From positions 1-64,000 of the forward strand of contig CAJTXL010000006.1 in NCBI GenBank assembly GCA_910583525.1: a stretch of 64,000 bases of DNA. The letters are read 5' to 3'. This DNA is from an uncultured Muribaculaceae bacterium (GTDB lineage: Bacteria; Bacteroidota; Bacteroidia; Bacteroidales; Muribaculaceae). Numbering within the stretch: position 1 is the first letter of the stretch; each line of letters opens with the position of its first letter. A model generated the notes under the pieces. The model did no database searches, was not told where the DNA came from, and was given only the letters and a program-made list of their open reading frames with translations. This document shows positions 26,162-35,686 of this stretch, piece by piece. A program made the translations under genes and the position numbers.

Positions 26162-26371
26162 ATGAACACCGAAGCAATCGGCACATTTGCCGGCACCGTA
26201 TGGGTGGCCCTCAGCGCCACCGACGCCCTGGGCGTAAAGCAGCTCAAAAAAATAACCAAACTCAAAGACAAAGAAGTCTTTGCAGCTCTCGGTTGGCTCG
26301 CCCGCGAAGGTAAGGTAACAATCGCCGCCGACCCCGAAGACGAGAAAGAACTCCTCATCTCGCTCGTATAA
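26162..26371 (+). CDS. Winged helix-turn-helix protein (DUF2582 family)
   Basis: The 69-residue protein reads like the small wHTH family common in Bacteroidetes: GTVWVALSATDALGVKQLKK (recognition-helix region), then FAALGWLAREGKVTI (wing). It probably binds nucleic acid, but no target is known. It is a single-gene unit with its own promoter and runs convergently toward the big helicase gene. Confidence 0.82.
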   Translation: MNTEAIGTFAGTVWVALSATDALGVKQLKKITKLKDKEVFAALGWLAREGKVTIAADPEDEKELLISLV

Positions 26372-26399
26372 GGCTCATCAGCGCAACACTATAGACACG

Positions 26400-26445
26400 G
26401 CGAAGGCACGCCCGATGCTTCTGCATCACGGTGTGCCTTCGCTGC
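26400..26445. terminator. Hairpin between convergent winged-helix and helicase genes
   Basis: GCGAAGGCACGCC and GGTGTGCCTTCGC form a stem of about 12 bp with a CGATGCTTCTGCATCA loop that can pair further. No T run follows on either strand and the stem includes the last codons of the helicase gene, so its terminator role is uncertain. Confidence 0.45.
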
Positions 26446-29400
26446 ATAGGGACATATTTTGGGTACTATTACGCGAAAGCACCAAATCGGCCAACAAAAC
26501 AGCTGTTTCCGGTTCATTCTTTTCGGCGTCTTTGGGTTTCCATGCCACAACGAACCGTACGGATGCCTCTTTCACCGCAAAACATCTTTTTTCCCATTCA
26601 GACAATGTTTCCTGCATTCTTGAAGATAGCTTTGCGACAGGCTTGCCGGTCTGTGGGCTGAACAAAAAGAAATTGTCGTATTTCAAAGAATCACCTCCCC
26701 GCAAAGCCAAGACCTCTTGCTTTCTGTCTTTGAAGAAACCCAAATTGACATCTCTGTGAGAAAGCTGTAGGACTATTTCTTCAGGCATGTCATATTGTTG
26801 TCGGTCGATGAAATATCGGTCTACTTTTAAATGATTGAAATAATCTCCGTTCGTATGAATAAACAGCCTTTTTTTCGCACGGGTTATTCCAACGTAATAT
26901 CGGCGCATGAGATGGTCATCTTTTGGATAACCTTCGGATATTAGCATATATACATCGTCGAACTCCCGTCCTTTGGCCTTGTGTATGGTTGAAACCACAA
27001 CATCGGCCTCTGAAATATCACAGAAATCTTCCGCCGCCGATTCAAATACGAACTCTTTGAAATCGCTCAGATATTTTGCATTATTGGTTTGTTCAAATTG
27101 CTCTATGCAACGTTTTACATACAATAGGCTCCGACTCCTCTCATATGCGGAAAATGTGGCACGCTTGGCCTCAACCCATAGGTCTTCGGTGATTAGCGGT
27201 GTTTTTATCCGTTTATCAATATACCCCAGGAAAAATCTCATTTCGGCAATGTTCCAAAAGCGGAAACCGTCCATTGACTGAATGAGTTTACTGTTTATGC
27301 CATGTTTCCGCAAAAGAGCCGTCATGATTACGGCTTCTTCGTTTGTTTGGGTCAAGACGCAAGAAGTGCCGTGGCCTTTTTGTTGAAGCAAGTTTTCAAC
27401 AAGCGGCTGATAGAGGTTCTTTGATTGATGGATATTCAATTCCACCCGGCCATCGTCTTCTACCATAGAGATTATAGGGATGCTTTTTATACGCTTGTTG
27501 ATATTTGCCAAAAATCCGTTTGCAAAATCCACCGGGTGGCGTGCGCTGCGGTAATTCTCAGTCATCTCGACAAACGTGCTCCCTTTTTCCCGAGCCAACA
27601 TGTACATATAATTGGAGTCGGAGCCACGGAAGTCATAGATGTTTTGGTCATCGTCGCCCACGGCCATCACACGCATCTCCTCGTTGTGGGTCATCAAAGC
27701 CTTCACAAGGGCATATTCATCAGCTCCCATATCTTGCGCTTCATCGACAACCAGCACGGTCTTGCTGATTTTGTTGGGTTCCACATCTCCTTGATTAATC
27801 ATCTCGGCAGCCTTTGCCACGACATTTTTTGCGTCTTCAAGGTTGCCTATGCGCCCCAAAAGGTCAAAACAGTAGGAATGGAACGTTTTTATTTCTACAA
27901 AATGTGCTGCGTTGCCTATCAGCTCCATGAGCCTTTGTTTGAACTCCGTGGCGGCAGCCCTTGAAAAAGTGAGCATGAGCAATTGTTCGTGTTTGACATC
28001 TTCAAGGAGCAAAAGAGAGGCCAGCTTGTGAACCAAGACCCGTGTTTTGCCGCTGCCCGGGCCTGCGGCAACCACAATGCAACGGGAACTTTTATCGGAA
28101 ATGATATCCATTTGCCGTTTTGACAATTGCCCGAACAATTGCTTGTATTTTTCAGGAGTGAGGTTTCGCTGTATTTCGCTTATTCTATCTCCTTTAAAAT
28201 ATTTTGCGACAAACTTTTTATAGTCCATTTGGAAATAGTCCCTGACATATTGCAAGGCCGCAGCATAATCCTTAACCATCAGATTGGCATATTCTCCTAC
28301 GATATGCACCTGTTGGATTTTCATCTTGTAGAACTCGTTGAGCATCCGATAGTCGTCTTGCCGGTATCTCGACTTGTTGTCTTTCAGCCGATGTATATTC
28401 ATGGCGTTATAAAGCACTAAAAAGCCGCCGTCAAGTTTCAGCGCTCCGATTTTTGACAAGTACAGAAGCGCTTCTTCAACGTCCTCCAACTGAATATCGT
28501 CAGGAGTGCCGAAAAGCGATTGGGTGTTCGATTTTATATGGTTCAGAAGCTCTATTACAGAAAACTGTATCGCAGAGCCTTGCACGCCTTCTTTTTCTGC
28601 CCCGGATGCCAATTTGTATAGCCATTCTACGGCAAAACGGCTTATCTCCAACCGTTTTTCAAAACGCCTGAGTGTCGCTTCCAAATCTGCAAGACGGCTT
28701 ATTTCCATATCCGCACCCGCTACTTCTTTCTTTCGTGTATATCCCTTGATGGTGAGGAAATAGAGCAATGTGCGGATGTCTTTTTCTTTAGATGTTGCTA
28801 TTCCGTCGTTCAAGGCATTCTCGTTCAGCTGTTTGCTTGAAATGCGCAAAGAGTTGTCGGGGATTTGGTTGAGGATATATTGTTCGAGCTTAGCGAAACG
28901 GTCTAACAATGTCTGCGATTTCCGTTCAGAATCTCCGGCGTCCGTCAAATAGGCCGATATATCTTTGCTGTCGGCCAATATGCCTTCTTGCCGCATGCGT
29001 TCTACCGCAGATATGACTTCCTTTTTGCTTAGGCCTAAAATATCTGCAAGATAGTCGATTCGTGATTCTGCTTCCGAATCCTGCCCCTTGACAATATACT
29101 TTTGTGATATCAGGGACTTTATGATGCGGACGGCTTTTTCTATCTCGTCGCTGCCGAACAGCAGCGACGATGAAATGCGTGCCCTTGCCTCGTCGACGTT
29201 CTTCACCGAGATGCCTGTCGCATATACATGCGGCACATTATTCCCTCTTACCAGGTAGCCGCTTTGCTCCAATGCCGCCAATGCCGTCCGTACACGTGTT
29301 TCGATATCAGATACAGAATCATCCCATCCGGCTTGCCGGGCGATTTCCAACGCGGAACAGTTTATTGTCATGCGTTGTCTGGTAAGGTCTTTGATGGCTT

Positions 29401-31345
29401 TCCATACCTGTTGTATTTCGCTGAGGCTCATCTTTGTCTGGTTCAGCAAAATGAAATGCTTGTCCAGGTCATTGTCTCCATAAAGCACATAACAACGCGC
29501 TCTGAGATTTGGGTCGCGTCCGGCTCTCCCTGCTTCTTGAACGTAGTTCTCCAACGAATCGGAAATGTCGTAATGTACAACAAGCCCCACATCTTTCTTG
29601 TCCACACCCATGCCGAATGCTGAGGTAGCTACAATAACGTGGGCCTGATTATTCATGAAAGCATCCTGATTGGCTATTTTGTCGTCGGCAGACATCTTGC
29701 CGTTGAAGGGTAGTGCTTTATACCCGTCACGGGTCAATTTGGTCGCCAAATCTTTTGTCCGTTTAGTCCGTGAAACGTAAACTATTGTCGGGCAGCCGGA
29801 TTCTGCTATCAGTTCGCGCAGTTTGGAATATTTGTCATTATCGCTCTCTACATGTATTACGGAGTAATGCAGATTTGTCCTCGATGCCGTAGAGGCGAAT
29901 AATGCCAAGTCCAAATCTAACGTTTTCTTGAAATAATCGCAGATGTCCTGTACGACTTTCTGCTTTGCCGTTGCTGTAAAACAGGATATCGGTATCGGAT
30001 GTTTACATTTTTTCTGTTGTTGGTACTGCCGGATAAATTTGCCGATATAGAGGTAGTCGACCCTGAAATCATGTCCCCATGAAGAAAAGCAATGGGCTTC
30101 GTCTATGACAAATCTTACCACGTGCCGAGACATCAGTATTTTCTCTATTGTCTTTGACCGAAGCATTTCGGGTGATATATACAACAAAGAGGCGTCTCCG
30201 TCTTGCACCCGTTTTATCGACAACGACCTTGTTATGGGGTCTAACATTCCGTTTATGGTCACGGCATCGGTGATGCCTCTATCGGCAAGATTGTCCACCT
30301 GGGCCTTCATAAGCGACTGCAACGGTGATATTACCACGGTAAGCCCGTGCACGGAACGCGCCGCCATGAGCGCCGGCAATTGGAATGTGAGAGACTTGCC
30401 GCCACCGGTGGGAAATATCGCCAAGAGTGATTTGCCGTTCACCGCCGCTTGGGCAGCCTTCTCTTGCAGCGGTTCTCCTTCATATGTCCGAAAACGGTCG
30501 AATCCGAAAAGACTTTTTAGGTTATGGTGAATGTCCAAGTACTTGTGGCAGTACCCACAACCCTCAGTGCATTGGGTGTGACGCAGACGTTTTACAATAT
30601 GTTCGACTTCAGGGTAATTGTACAATACCCACCCGGGAGTTATAGAGCGGTAATCAGAGGTCTCAATCAGAGCCAAGGCGTATGCCAAGCCGCAAGGATA
30701 CTGCCCTATGAGCATGTCAAGGTCGGCATTATCGCAAATTTTGCCTGCATAAAGGCTTCTGATGAGCTTCGCCAAATCTTCTTCTTGGACATACTCCGCC
30801 CCGACCATGCTGAAGAAGCCTTCAAACTCCTGTTTGTCTTTCAGCAACGATGCAAGCAATATGCGTTTTTCCTTTGATAAGGAATTCCAACGGGCAATCT
30901 CATCCAATAATAAATCGTTTGCTTTCTTGCAGTCGTTGACAGGATTGTTAATCTGCTCGCTTAGCAGTTTGTCGTCTTTTACAAGTCTATGGTAAGGGCG
31001 TTCCGGGAACAATAGGGCCGATACATAAAGTGTGTCGACAAAAATCCATCTATGTTTTTTGTCGGCAAACAGATACTTTGCATCGTGATGAATTATGTTA
31101 TGGCCGCAGATATAGTCAATATTGTTCAGGAAAATGAATAGTTCTTCCTTGGAATTTTTATGGAACGTCGTACCATCATGCTTGAGTGCTCCTATATCGT
31201 GGATTTTAGAATCATTCAGGCCTACTTCAACATCAACCACGGCATAATTTCTAAAATCACATGGCATAGATGAAGACTTTTCCCCGAAAGCATTGTTCTT
31301 GTCTTCGGTTTGCCTAAAGCCTATGAGCCTGCTCCATATTGACAT
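26426..31345 (-). CDS. Exonuclease-RecQ-UvrD helicase fusion protein
   Basis: This 1639-residue protein combines three modules. Residues about 30-150 look like a DEDD exonuclease (Y-A-V-V-D-V-E at 34-40, the C-G-H-N-I-I-H-H-D segment at 80-88, and PYHRL with NNPVNDCKKA further on). A CTEGCGYCH patch (259-267) may bind zinc. Residues about 285-650 are a RecQ-type SF2 helicase with Walker A PTGGGKS (312-318) and DEAH (415-418). Residues about 1075-1560 are a UvrD/PcrA-type SF1 helicase with AAGPGSGKT (near 1093) and VVDEAQDMG (near 1200). Similar giant fusions occur in other Bacteroidetes. A repair role is likely; a defence role is possible but unproven. The gene is a lone unit. Confidence 0.88.
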   Translation of the reverse strand: MSIWSRLIGFRQTEDKNNAFGEKSSSMPCDFRNYAVVDVEVGLNDSKIHDIGALKHDGTTFHKNSKEELFIFLNNIDYICGHNIIHHDAKYLFADKKHRWIFVDTLYVSALLFPERPYHRLVKDDKLLSEQINNPVNDCKKANDLLLDEIARWNSLSKEKRILLASLLKDKQEFEGFFSMVGAEYVQEEDLAKLIRSLYAGKICDNADLDMLIGQYPCGLAYALALIETSDYRSITPGWVLYNYPEVEHIVKRLRHTQCTEGCGYCHKYLDIHHNLKSLFGFDRFRTYEGEPLQEKAAQAAVNGKSLLAIFPTGGGKSLTFQLPALMAARSVHGLTVVISPLQSLMKAQVDNLADRGITDAVTINGMLDPITRSLSIKRVQDGDASLLYISPEMLRSKTIEKILMSRHVVRFVIDEAHCFSSWGHDFRVDYLYIGKFIRQYQQQKKCKHPIPISCFTATAKQKVVQDICDYFKKTLDLDLALFASTASRTNLHYSVIHVESDNDKYSKLRELIAESGCPTIVYVSRTKRTKDLATKLTRDGYKALPFNGKMSADDKIANQDAFMNNQAHVIVATSAFGMGVDKKDVGLVVHYDISDSLENYVQEAGRAGRDPNLRARCYVLYGDNDLDKHFILLNQTKMSLSEIQQVWKAIKDLTRQRMTINCSALEIARQAGWDDSVSDIETRVRTALAALEQSGYLVRGNNVPHVYATGISVKNVDEARARISSSLLFGSDEIEKAVRIIKSLISQKYIVKGQDSEAESRIDYLADILGLSKKEVISAVERMRQEGILADSKDISAYLTDAGDSERKSQTLLDRFAKLEQYILNQIPDNSLRISSKQLNENALNDGIATSKEKDIRTLLYFLTIKGYTRKKEVAGADMEISRLADLEATLRRFEKRLEISRFAVEWLYKLASGAEKEGVQGSAIQFSVIELLNHIKSNTQSLFGTPDDIQLEDVEEALLYLSKIGALKLDGGFLVLYNAMNIHRLKDNKSRYRQDDYRMLNEFYKMKIQQVHIVGEYANLMVKDYAAALQYVRDYFQMDYKKFVAKYFKGDRISEIQRNLTPEKYKQLFGQLSKRQMDIISDKSSRCIVVAAGPGSGKTRVLVHKLASLLLLEDVKHEQLLMLTFSRAAATEFKQRLMELIGNAAHFVEIKTFHSYCFDLLGRIGNLEDAKNVVAKAAEMINQGDVEPNKISKTVLVVDEAQDMGADEYALVKALMTHNEEMRVMAVGDDDQNIYDFRGSDSNYMYMLAREKGSTFVEMTENYRSARHPVDFANGFLANINKRIKSIPIISMVEDDGRVELNIHQSKNLYQPLVENLLQQKGHGTSCVLTQTNEEAVIMTALLRKHGINSKLIQSMDGFRFWNIAEMRFFLGYIDKRIKTPLITEDLWVEAKRATFSAYERSRSLLYVKRCIEQFEQTNNAKYLSDFKEFVFESAAEDFCDISEADVVVSTIHKAKGREFDDVYMLISEGYPKDDHLMRRYYVGITRAKKRLFIHTNGDYFNHLKVDRYFIDRQQYDMPEEIVLQLSHRDVNLGFFKDRKQEVLALRGGDSLKYDNFFLFSPQTGKPVAKLSSRMQETLSEWEKRCFAVKEASVRFVVAWKPKDAEKNEPETAVLLADLVLSRNSTQNMSLCSEGTP

Positions 31346-31375
31346 TTGTTCAAAGGGATTAAGGGATTTAAAGGC

Positions 31376-31966
31376 CTACAGCAGTCCGGCTTTGCGGAAC
31401 ATGGCGGCGTAGTATTCGGCCTTTTTCTCGGGCTTCAGAGGATAGGCGCGAGATGTCGACGGCATCCGCCATATGTTTACGGTGCGGCCGTCGGCAAATG
31501 TTTTGCATATGCTTGTTCCGATAGCCGGGGTGGTGGTGCCGGTTATTGCGGCAAGGGTGTCGCCGGCTTTTTCGCCGGTGGTGGCGATGTCGTGGCATAG
31601 AGGCATGCGGTCGAGCAGGCCGCACAGGTCGACGGGCTCTACTATTTCAAGGAATTTGTCAGAAGCGTTGCCCTTGAGACGGCGCACGCGGTAGCCCGTA
31701 TCGTTCAAGGCGATGCCCTTTTCGGTAAGCAGTTCTTTTATCGCCGGAAGGATGAAAGTCTTCGAAGCCTTGTCATAAAGGGCGTCGGCATTGCCGAAGA
31801 ATACTATGCCCATTATACGCCAGAAATCGTTGCTGCGGTTGGGGTAGTAGAAGTCCATGCTCCAGCGGTGGTCGCCGGGAGGAAACGTACCCATAATCAG
31901 TATTTTTGCGTTGTCGGGGATGAACGGCGGCCAAGGGTGGGTCTCTATTTCGGTGGTTTCTGTCAT
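31376..31966 (-). CDS. Uracil-DNA-glycosylase-family protein
   Basis: The 196-residue protein has the UDG-superfamily opening motif ILIMGTFPPGDHRWSMDFYY, with the G-T-F-P-P loop in place of the water-activating motif, and a late TVNIWRMPSTSRAY segment with S-T-S-R as a leucine-loop equivalent. Proteins of this type are annotated as mismatch-specific or uracil glycosylases, but the base specificity is not clear. ATG 31966 is used because the longer frame to 32029 would be encoded by the terminator hairpin of the neighbouring gene. It lies 30 bases before the helicase start and may be co-transcribed with it. Confidence 0.75.
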   Translation of the reverse strand: MTETTEIETHPWPPFIPDNAKILIMGTFPPGDHRWSMDFYYPNRSNDFWRIMGIVFFGNADALYDKASKTFILPAIKELLTEKGIALNDTGYRVRRLKGNASDKFLEIVEPVDLCGLLDRMPLCHDIATTGEKAGDTLAAITGTTTPAIGTSICKTFADGRTVNIWRMPSTSRAYPLKPEKKAEYYAAMFRKAGLL

Positions 31967-31992
31967 GGCTGGGAAATTTTTTGTAAAGATAG

Positions 31993-32036
31993 CAAAAAAA
32001 AGCAACCGTGTCTTTTTTGCGGTAGGCACGGTTGCG
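31993..32036 (-). terminator. Terminator of the OmpA-family gene
   Basis: A 9-bp stem GCAACCGTG (32002-32010) / CACGGTTGC (32027-32035) followed on the minus strand by eight T residues. It lies 39 bases past the stop of the OmpA-like gene. Confidence 0.88.
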
Positions 32037-32074
32037 CTTTTACTTATATGTTGGCAATTGTGTATGCCGAGGGC

Positions 32075-33277
32075 TTATTGGGCTACGTCGAAGATTACGA
32101 TACGGTTCCAGTTGTTGACGTCGTAGGGTTGAACGTCAGAACCTTGAGCGGTGATGGCGAGGCGGTCGGGATTGATGCCGTATTTGTTTACGAGGGCGTC
32201 GTAGACTGCCTGTGCGCGGCGTTTCGACAGTGCCATGTTGTAGCTCGATGTTCCGGTGTCTTTGTCGGCATATCCGGCGATGGCAACGTTCTGCTCGGGA
32301 TTTTCTTTCATCCACTGTGCGATGTTGAATACGTTGACCATTTCGATGTCGGAAATCTTGGCCGAGTTGAGAGTAAAGCGTACAGTTGCCATGAGAGGTA
32401 CTGCCGGGGCTTCTACCACTTCAGCTTCTACCACTTCGGGGCACGGGAGCTGAGCTTCGGCTGCTGCGAGGGCTGCGGCTGTGGTTGCGAGCGCTCCGCG
32501 GAGGTCGTTGACCTGGTTGTTGAGGTTGTTTATGTAGCCGAGATAGTCGCAGGGGTTGTAAGAACGATAATCGCGTCCGCCGAAAGTGATGGCGAAGCCG
32601 CCGTTGACGGTAAGGTTGATGTCGACGGGACGTCCGTAGGCGATGTTGTTGAAGTTGTCGCCGTAGAATGAGCCGCGTGCTTCAGCGAAGAAGTCGACAT
32701 ATTTGCACAGACGGAAGCGGAGTTGCAGACCTGCCGATACGGGGAGCGTCCACGAGTTGTGCTTGGGCCCGTGTTTGCCCATGATGTCGCCTTTGGGCGA
32801 ATAGTCCCATGCAAATGTGCCGCCGAGACCCACAAAAGGAATAATTGAGAACACTCGTTTGCTGTTTACGCCGCCGAGCGAGTTGAACATATCCCACATG
32901 AAGTCGAGGTTGGCGCCTACATATTTGAATTTGCTCATGCCGTCCTTTTCATAGTGGAGCGGACCGCCGTTGAAGGCAAGGCGCCATCCCACATACGGCG
33001 AGAACCATTTGCCGAAGCCTACGTTGTAGTTCACTGTGAAGTGGCTCTCACGGTCGCCGCTGCTGTTGCGTCCTTCGACAAAAGGAACGGCCACGCCGGC
33101 GCCGAACTGTATGAACCAGTTGTCTTTCTTATCTACATAATAATGTGTCTTGCAAGGCACGTCGGTGATAATCTCAGTGGTTTCTTCCACTACGACTTCG
33201 TCTTGTGCATTGGCTTGGATTGCCGGCACCAGCAGTGCGCAGCAGGCAACAGTGGTGAATAAGACATTCGTTTTCAT
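32075..33277 (-). CDS. OmpA-family outer membrane protein
   Basis: The 400-residue protein has a Sec signal peptide (cleavage near ANAQ25), an N-terminal region (about 45-240) of alternating strands typical of an 8-stranded barrel, a short helical linker (NNLNNQVNDLRGAL), an alanine/proline-rich hinge, and a C-terminal OmpA peptidoglycan-binding domain (about 290-400, with NVAIAGYADKDTGTSSYN and LSKRRAQAVYDAL). It resembles the abundant Bacteroidetes OmpA porins that anchor the outer membrane to peptidoglycan. It is monocistronic with a long upstream region (33278-33458) in which I found no sure promoter. Confidence 0.92.
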   Translation of the reverse strand: MKTNVLFTTVACCALLVPAIQANAQDEVVVEETTEIITDVPCKTHYYVDKKDNWFIQFGAGVAVPFVEGRNSSGDRESHFTVNYNVGFGKWFSPYVGWRLAFNGGPLHYEKDGMSKFKYVGANLDFMWDMFNSLGGVNSKRVFSIIPFVGLGGTFAWDYSPKGDIMGKHGPKHNSWTLPVSAGLQLRFRLCKYVDFFAEARGSFYGDNFNNIAYGRPVDINLTVNGGFAITFGGRDYRSYNPCDYLGYINNLNNQVNDLRGALATTAAALAAAEAQLPCPEVVEAEVVEAPAVPLMATVRFTLNSAKISDIEMVNVFNIAQWMKENPEQNVAIAGYADKDTGTSSYNMALSKRRAQAVYDALVNKYGINPDRLAITAQGSDVQPYDVNNWNRIVIFDVAQ

Positions 33278-33458
33278 TGTGATAGGAGTTTTGTTAGACG
33301 TTTTTTAGTTTCTTTTAGTAGTTATTTGCTTTGGTTTCGGGGGATGTCTGGGGCTGAAACGTGATTTGTTGGCATCTCCTGTCTCCCTCGTGCCGTCGCC
33401 CGTGGGTGACGGTTTGATTTTATAACAAGACTATTTAAATCTTTGTTCGTAAAGTGTG

Positions 33459-33500
33459 AAAAAAAGTTTGTCCCGTAACAGCGCAGCACTGTTACGGGAC
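33459..33500 (-). terminator. Terminator of manA
   Basis: A 12-bp perfect stem GTCCCGTAACAG/CTGTTACGGGAC at 33470-33481 and 33489-33500 with a 7-base loop; on the minus strand it is followed by AAAC and seven T residues. The gene stops at 33524. Confidence 0.9.
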
Positions 33501-33523
33501 AAAAAAGAGTTTTTGCAGGCTTG

Positions 33524-34477
33524 TTATGCCTGTATGGAAAGGATTTCGCCTTCTCCTCGGGCCTCTATGTGGCGTATACTTGCCGGAAAGAGGAGGGTGT
33601 CGCCTTTGGCGAGTTCTATGCTGCGGCAGTCGCCATAATCCAATGTGGCGGCGCCATGCAGGCACATCACTACGGTGAAAGAGTCGCGTTCATGGCTCAG
33701 AGCTTTGCCTCGGGGAGAAAGCTCCATGCGGCGTACGTCGAAATAATCGCAACGGGCCAGGATGTCGCCGTCGGGAGTCGTGCGGTAGTCCGCTTCTACG
33801 GTGTAGTCGATGGCGTCGCGGGCTTCGGCAGTGTGAAGTTCGCGTGGGTTGCCGTCTTTGTCGCGGCGGTCATAGTCGTATATGCGGTAGGTGATGTCGC
33901 TGCTCTGCTGTATTTCGGCCAAAAAGTTGCCTGCGCCTATAGAATGTACCCGGCCTGCCGGAATAAAGAATGTGTCGCCTTTCTTTGAGTCGTAGCAGTC
34001 TATCACGTCCATTATTGAATTGTCGGCTACGCGGCGTTCATATTCCTGTGGAGTGATTTCCTCTTTCAGCCCCAGATAGATTTTCGCCTCGGGCGTGGAG
34101 TCGATTATGTGCCACATTTCGGTTTTGCCGACTGAATGATGGCGCTCCATGGCAAGCTTGTCATCGGGATGCACCTGTATCGATAAATCGTCGCGCGCTT
34201 CGATAAGCTTTATCAGCAGCGGAAAACGTCCGCCTGTTTTGCGCATTACGTCTTCGCCGAGCAGGGCGGTGCCGAATTCGCCGATGAGGTCTGTCAGGGT
34301 ACGGCCGGCAAATGTGCCGCGGTCTACAACCGACACGCAGCCCTCGACTGCCGACACTTCCCAGCTTTCGCCTATGTCGTGACGGTCGGTGTCAATGCCC
34401 TTGTATGCGGCTATCTTGTCGCCTCCCCATATCACAGACTTCAGAAAGGGGGCAAAATGGAGCGGTTCGTCAATCAT
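33524..34477 (-). CDS. manA: Mannose-6-phosphate isomerase, class I
   Basis: Interconverts mannose-6-P and fructose-6-P. The 317-residue protein is the short form also known from Bacillus. Zinc-site motifs are visible: S-I-Q-V-H-P-D-D near 99-106, K-T-E-M-W-H near 117-122, and the F-I-P-A-G-R-V-H-S block near 171-179. Its ATG overlaps the stop of the ROK kinase gene by 4 bases, so sugar phosphorylation and isomerisation are coupled, pointing to mannose or aminosugar use. Confidence 0.93.
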   Translation of the reverse strand: MIDEPLHFAPFLKSVIWGGDKIAAYKGIDTDRHDIGESWEVSAVEGCVSVVDRGTFAGRTLTDLIGEFGTALLGEDVMRKTGGRFPLLIKLIEARDDLSIQVHPDDKLAMERHHSVGKTEMWHIIDSTPEAKIYLGLKEEITPQEYERRVADNSIMDVIDCYDSKKGDTFFIPAGRVHSIGAGNFLAEIQQSSDITYRIYDYDRRDKDGNPRELHTAEARDAIDYTVEADYRTTPDGDILARCDYFDVRRMELSPRGKALSHERDSFTVVMCLHGAATLDYGDCRSIELAKGDTLLFPASIRHIEARGEGEILSIQA

Positions 34478-35568
34478 AGTTCAATGTTTTGTAAGGCATA
34501 TACATATGCGCCGATTGATATGGCTTTGGATGCACCGAGTGTCGATACTGCGATGCCGGTGCGTTTTATCGGGTCGTAATCTACTGTCCGGTCGCTGCCG
34601 TACACCTTCAGTTTCTGTGAGCCGGCGGTGGCGAACTCTTTGAACTCGTCGGGGTCGTCGAGGTCAAAGACCTGCATCTGCACACGTTTCAGAGTGTCTC
34701 CGCCCAAAGTAGCCATGTCGGCACGCAATTCCTTCAGCAAGGCCGGACGGATATATTTCATCGCACCGGTAAGACCGCCGCCGACAACTATCAACGAGTC
34801 GGTGAGCGTTACGGCACTGGCAAAAGCGTCACCGGCCACTTCGCCGAACATGGCAAAACTTTTCGTGGCCGCATCCCTGTCGCCGGGCTCTGTCCCTTCG
34901 GCGATTTTGAAGATGTCGAAAGGTGTCAGGCCGCGACGGTCGCCGCTAAACTCGCTATAGTAGCGTTTTATAGCTCTTATCGAAGCGCCCTCTTCGGCTA
35001 TTATGTCGGGCCGGCCTTTGTGTGGGAGGCAGAATGTTTCTACGCACGAGTTGTTGCCGGTATTAAGGCGTCCGTCAATTACAGAGCCTATGCCAAGGCC
35101 CGTGCCGAAAGTATAGCCCAACAGGTTGTGGTACTGTTTCGAGCCTCCGAGCTCGCGTATGCGCCGGTTTATATGCGGAAGGACTCCTTCGGTCGCTTCT
35201 CCGAGCGCAAACAAATCGCCGTCGTTGTTGATGAAGACCGGCATGCCGAATTTGTTCTCCAGGAATTGGCCGAGGGCGACACCCTGGCGGAACGACGGGA
35301 AATTTGGCAGATATCCTCCTATTATACCGGCTTTGTAGTCGGCCGGTCCCGGAAATGCGAAACTTATCGCCACAGGCTGCCGGTCGAGCTTCGACATGAC
35401 CTCTTCGAAGCCTTGTGCCATTGTGGCAAGGCAAAGGTCGAGGTCGTGCGCGTTCGACGGCTTAGTAATAGGGTCGACGATGAACTCACAACCTCGCATT
35501 GCGCTGAACACGAAGTTTGTGCCTCCGGCGTCGAGGGTCACCACTGTTCGCTTGTCGGTCTTGTACAT
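34474..35568 (-). CDS. ROK-family sugar kinase
   Basis: The 364-residue protein has the ROK N-terminal phosphate loop LDAGGTNFVFSAM (12-24), an aspartate in N-N-D-G-D-L-F near 115 as catalytic base, TFGTGLGIGSVIDG (near 152-165), and the second glycine loop VVGGGLTG. The classical ROK zinc motif (CxCGxxGCxE) is not present in usual form; NNSCVETFC stands there instead. Substrate could be glucose, mannose or N-acetylhexosamine; adjacency to manA favours mannose. Confidence 0.85.
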   Translation of the reverse strand: MYKTDKRTVVTLDAGGTNFVFSAMRGCEFIVDPITKPSNAHDLDLCLATMAQGFEEVMSKLDRQPVAISFAFPGPADYKAGIIGGYLPNFPSFRQGVALGQFLENKFGMPVFINNDGDLFALGEATEGVLPHINRRIRELGGSKQYHNLLGYTFGTGLGIGSVIDGRLNTGNNSCVETFCLPHKGRPDIIAEEGASIRAIKRYYSEFSGDRRGLTPFDIFKIAEGTEPGDRDAATKSFAMFGEVAGDAFASAVTLTDSLIVVGGGLTGAMKYIRPALLKELRADMATLGGDTLKRVQMQVFDLDDPDEFKEFATAGSQKLKVYGSDRTVDYDPIKRTGIAVSTLGASKAISIGAYVYALQNIEL

Positions 35569-35601
35569 ATTATATATATGTTATAAGAGTTTTTCCGTTG
35601 G

Positions 35602-35631
35602 CAAAAGTAGTTACATTCGTGCAAAAAACAA
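35602..35631 (-). promoter_or_regulatory. Promoter of the ROK kinase-manA operon
   Basis: On the minus strand TTG (complement of 35629-35631), a 19-base spacer and TACTTTTG (complement of 35602-35609), about 34 bases before the ATG. A full match to the Bacteroidetes consensus. Confidence 0.78.
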
Positions 35632-35686
35632 TCCCACAATATTGCCGATTTATGATACGATATTGTAAAAGCTGCCGTTTGAGGTG

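Noticed and set aside
31967..32029. N-terminal extension of the glycosylase gene
   Set aside because: It would be encoded by the terminator hairpin of the OmpA-family gene; the internal ATG gives the family N-terminus.
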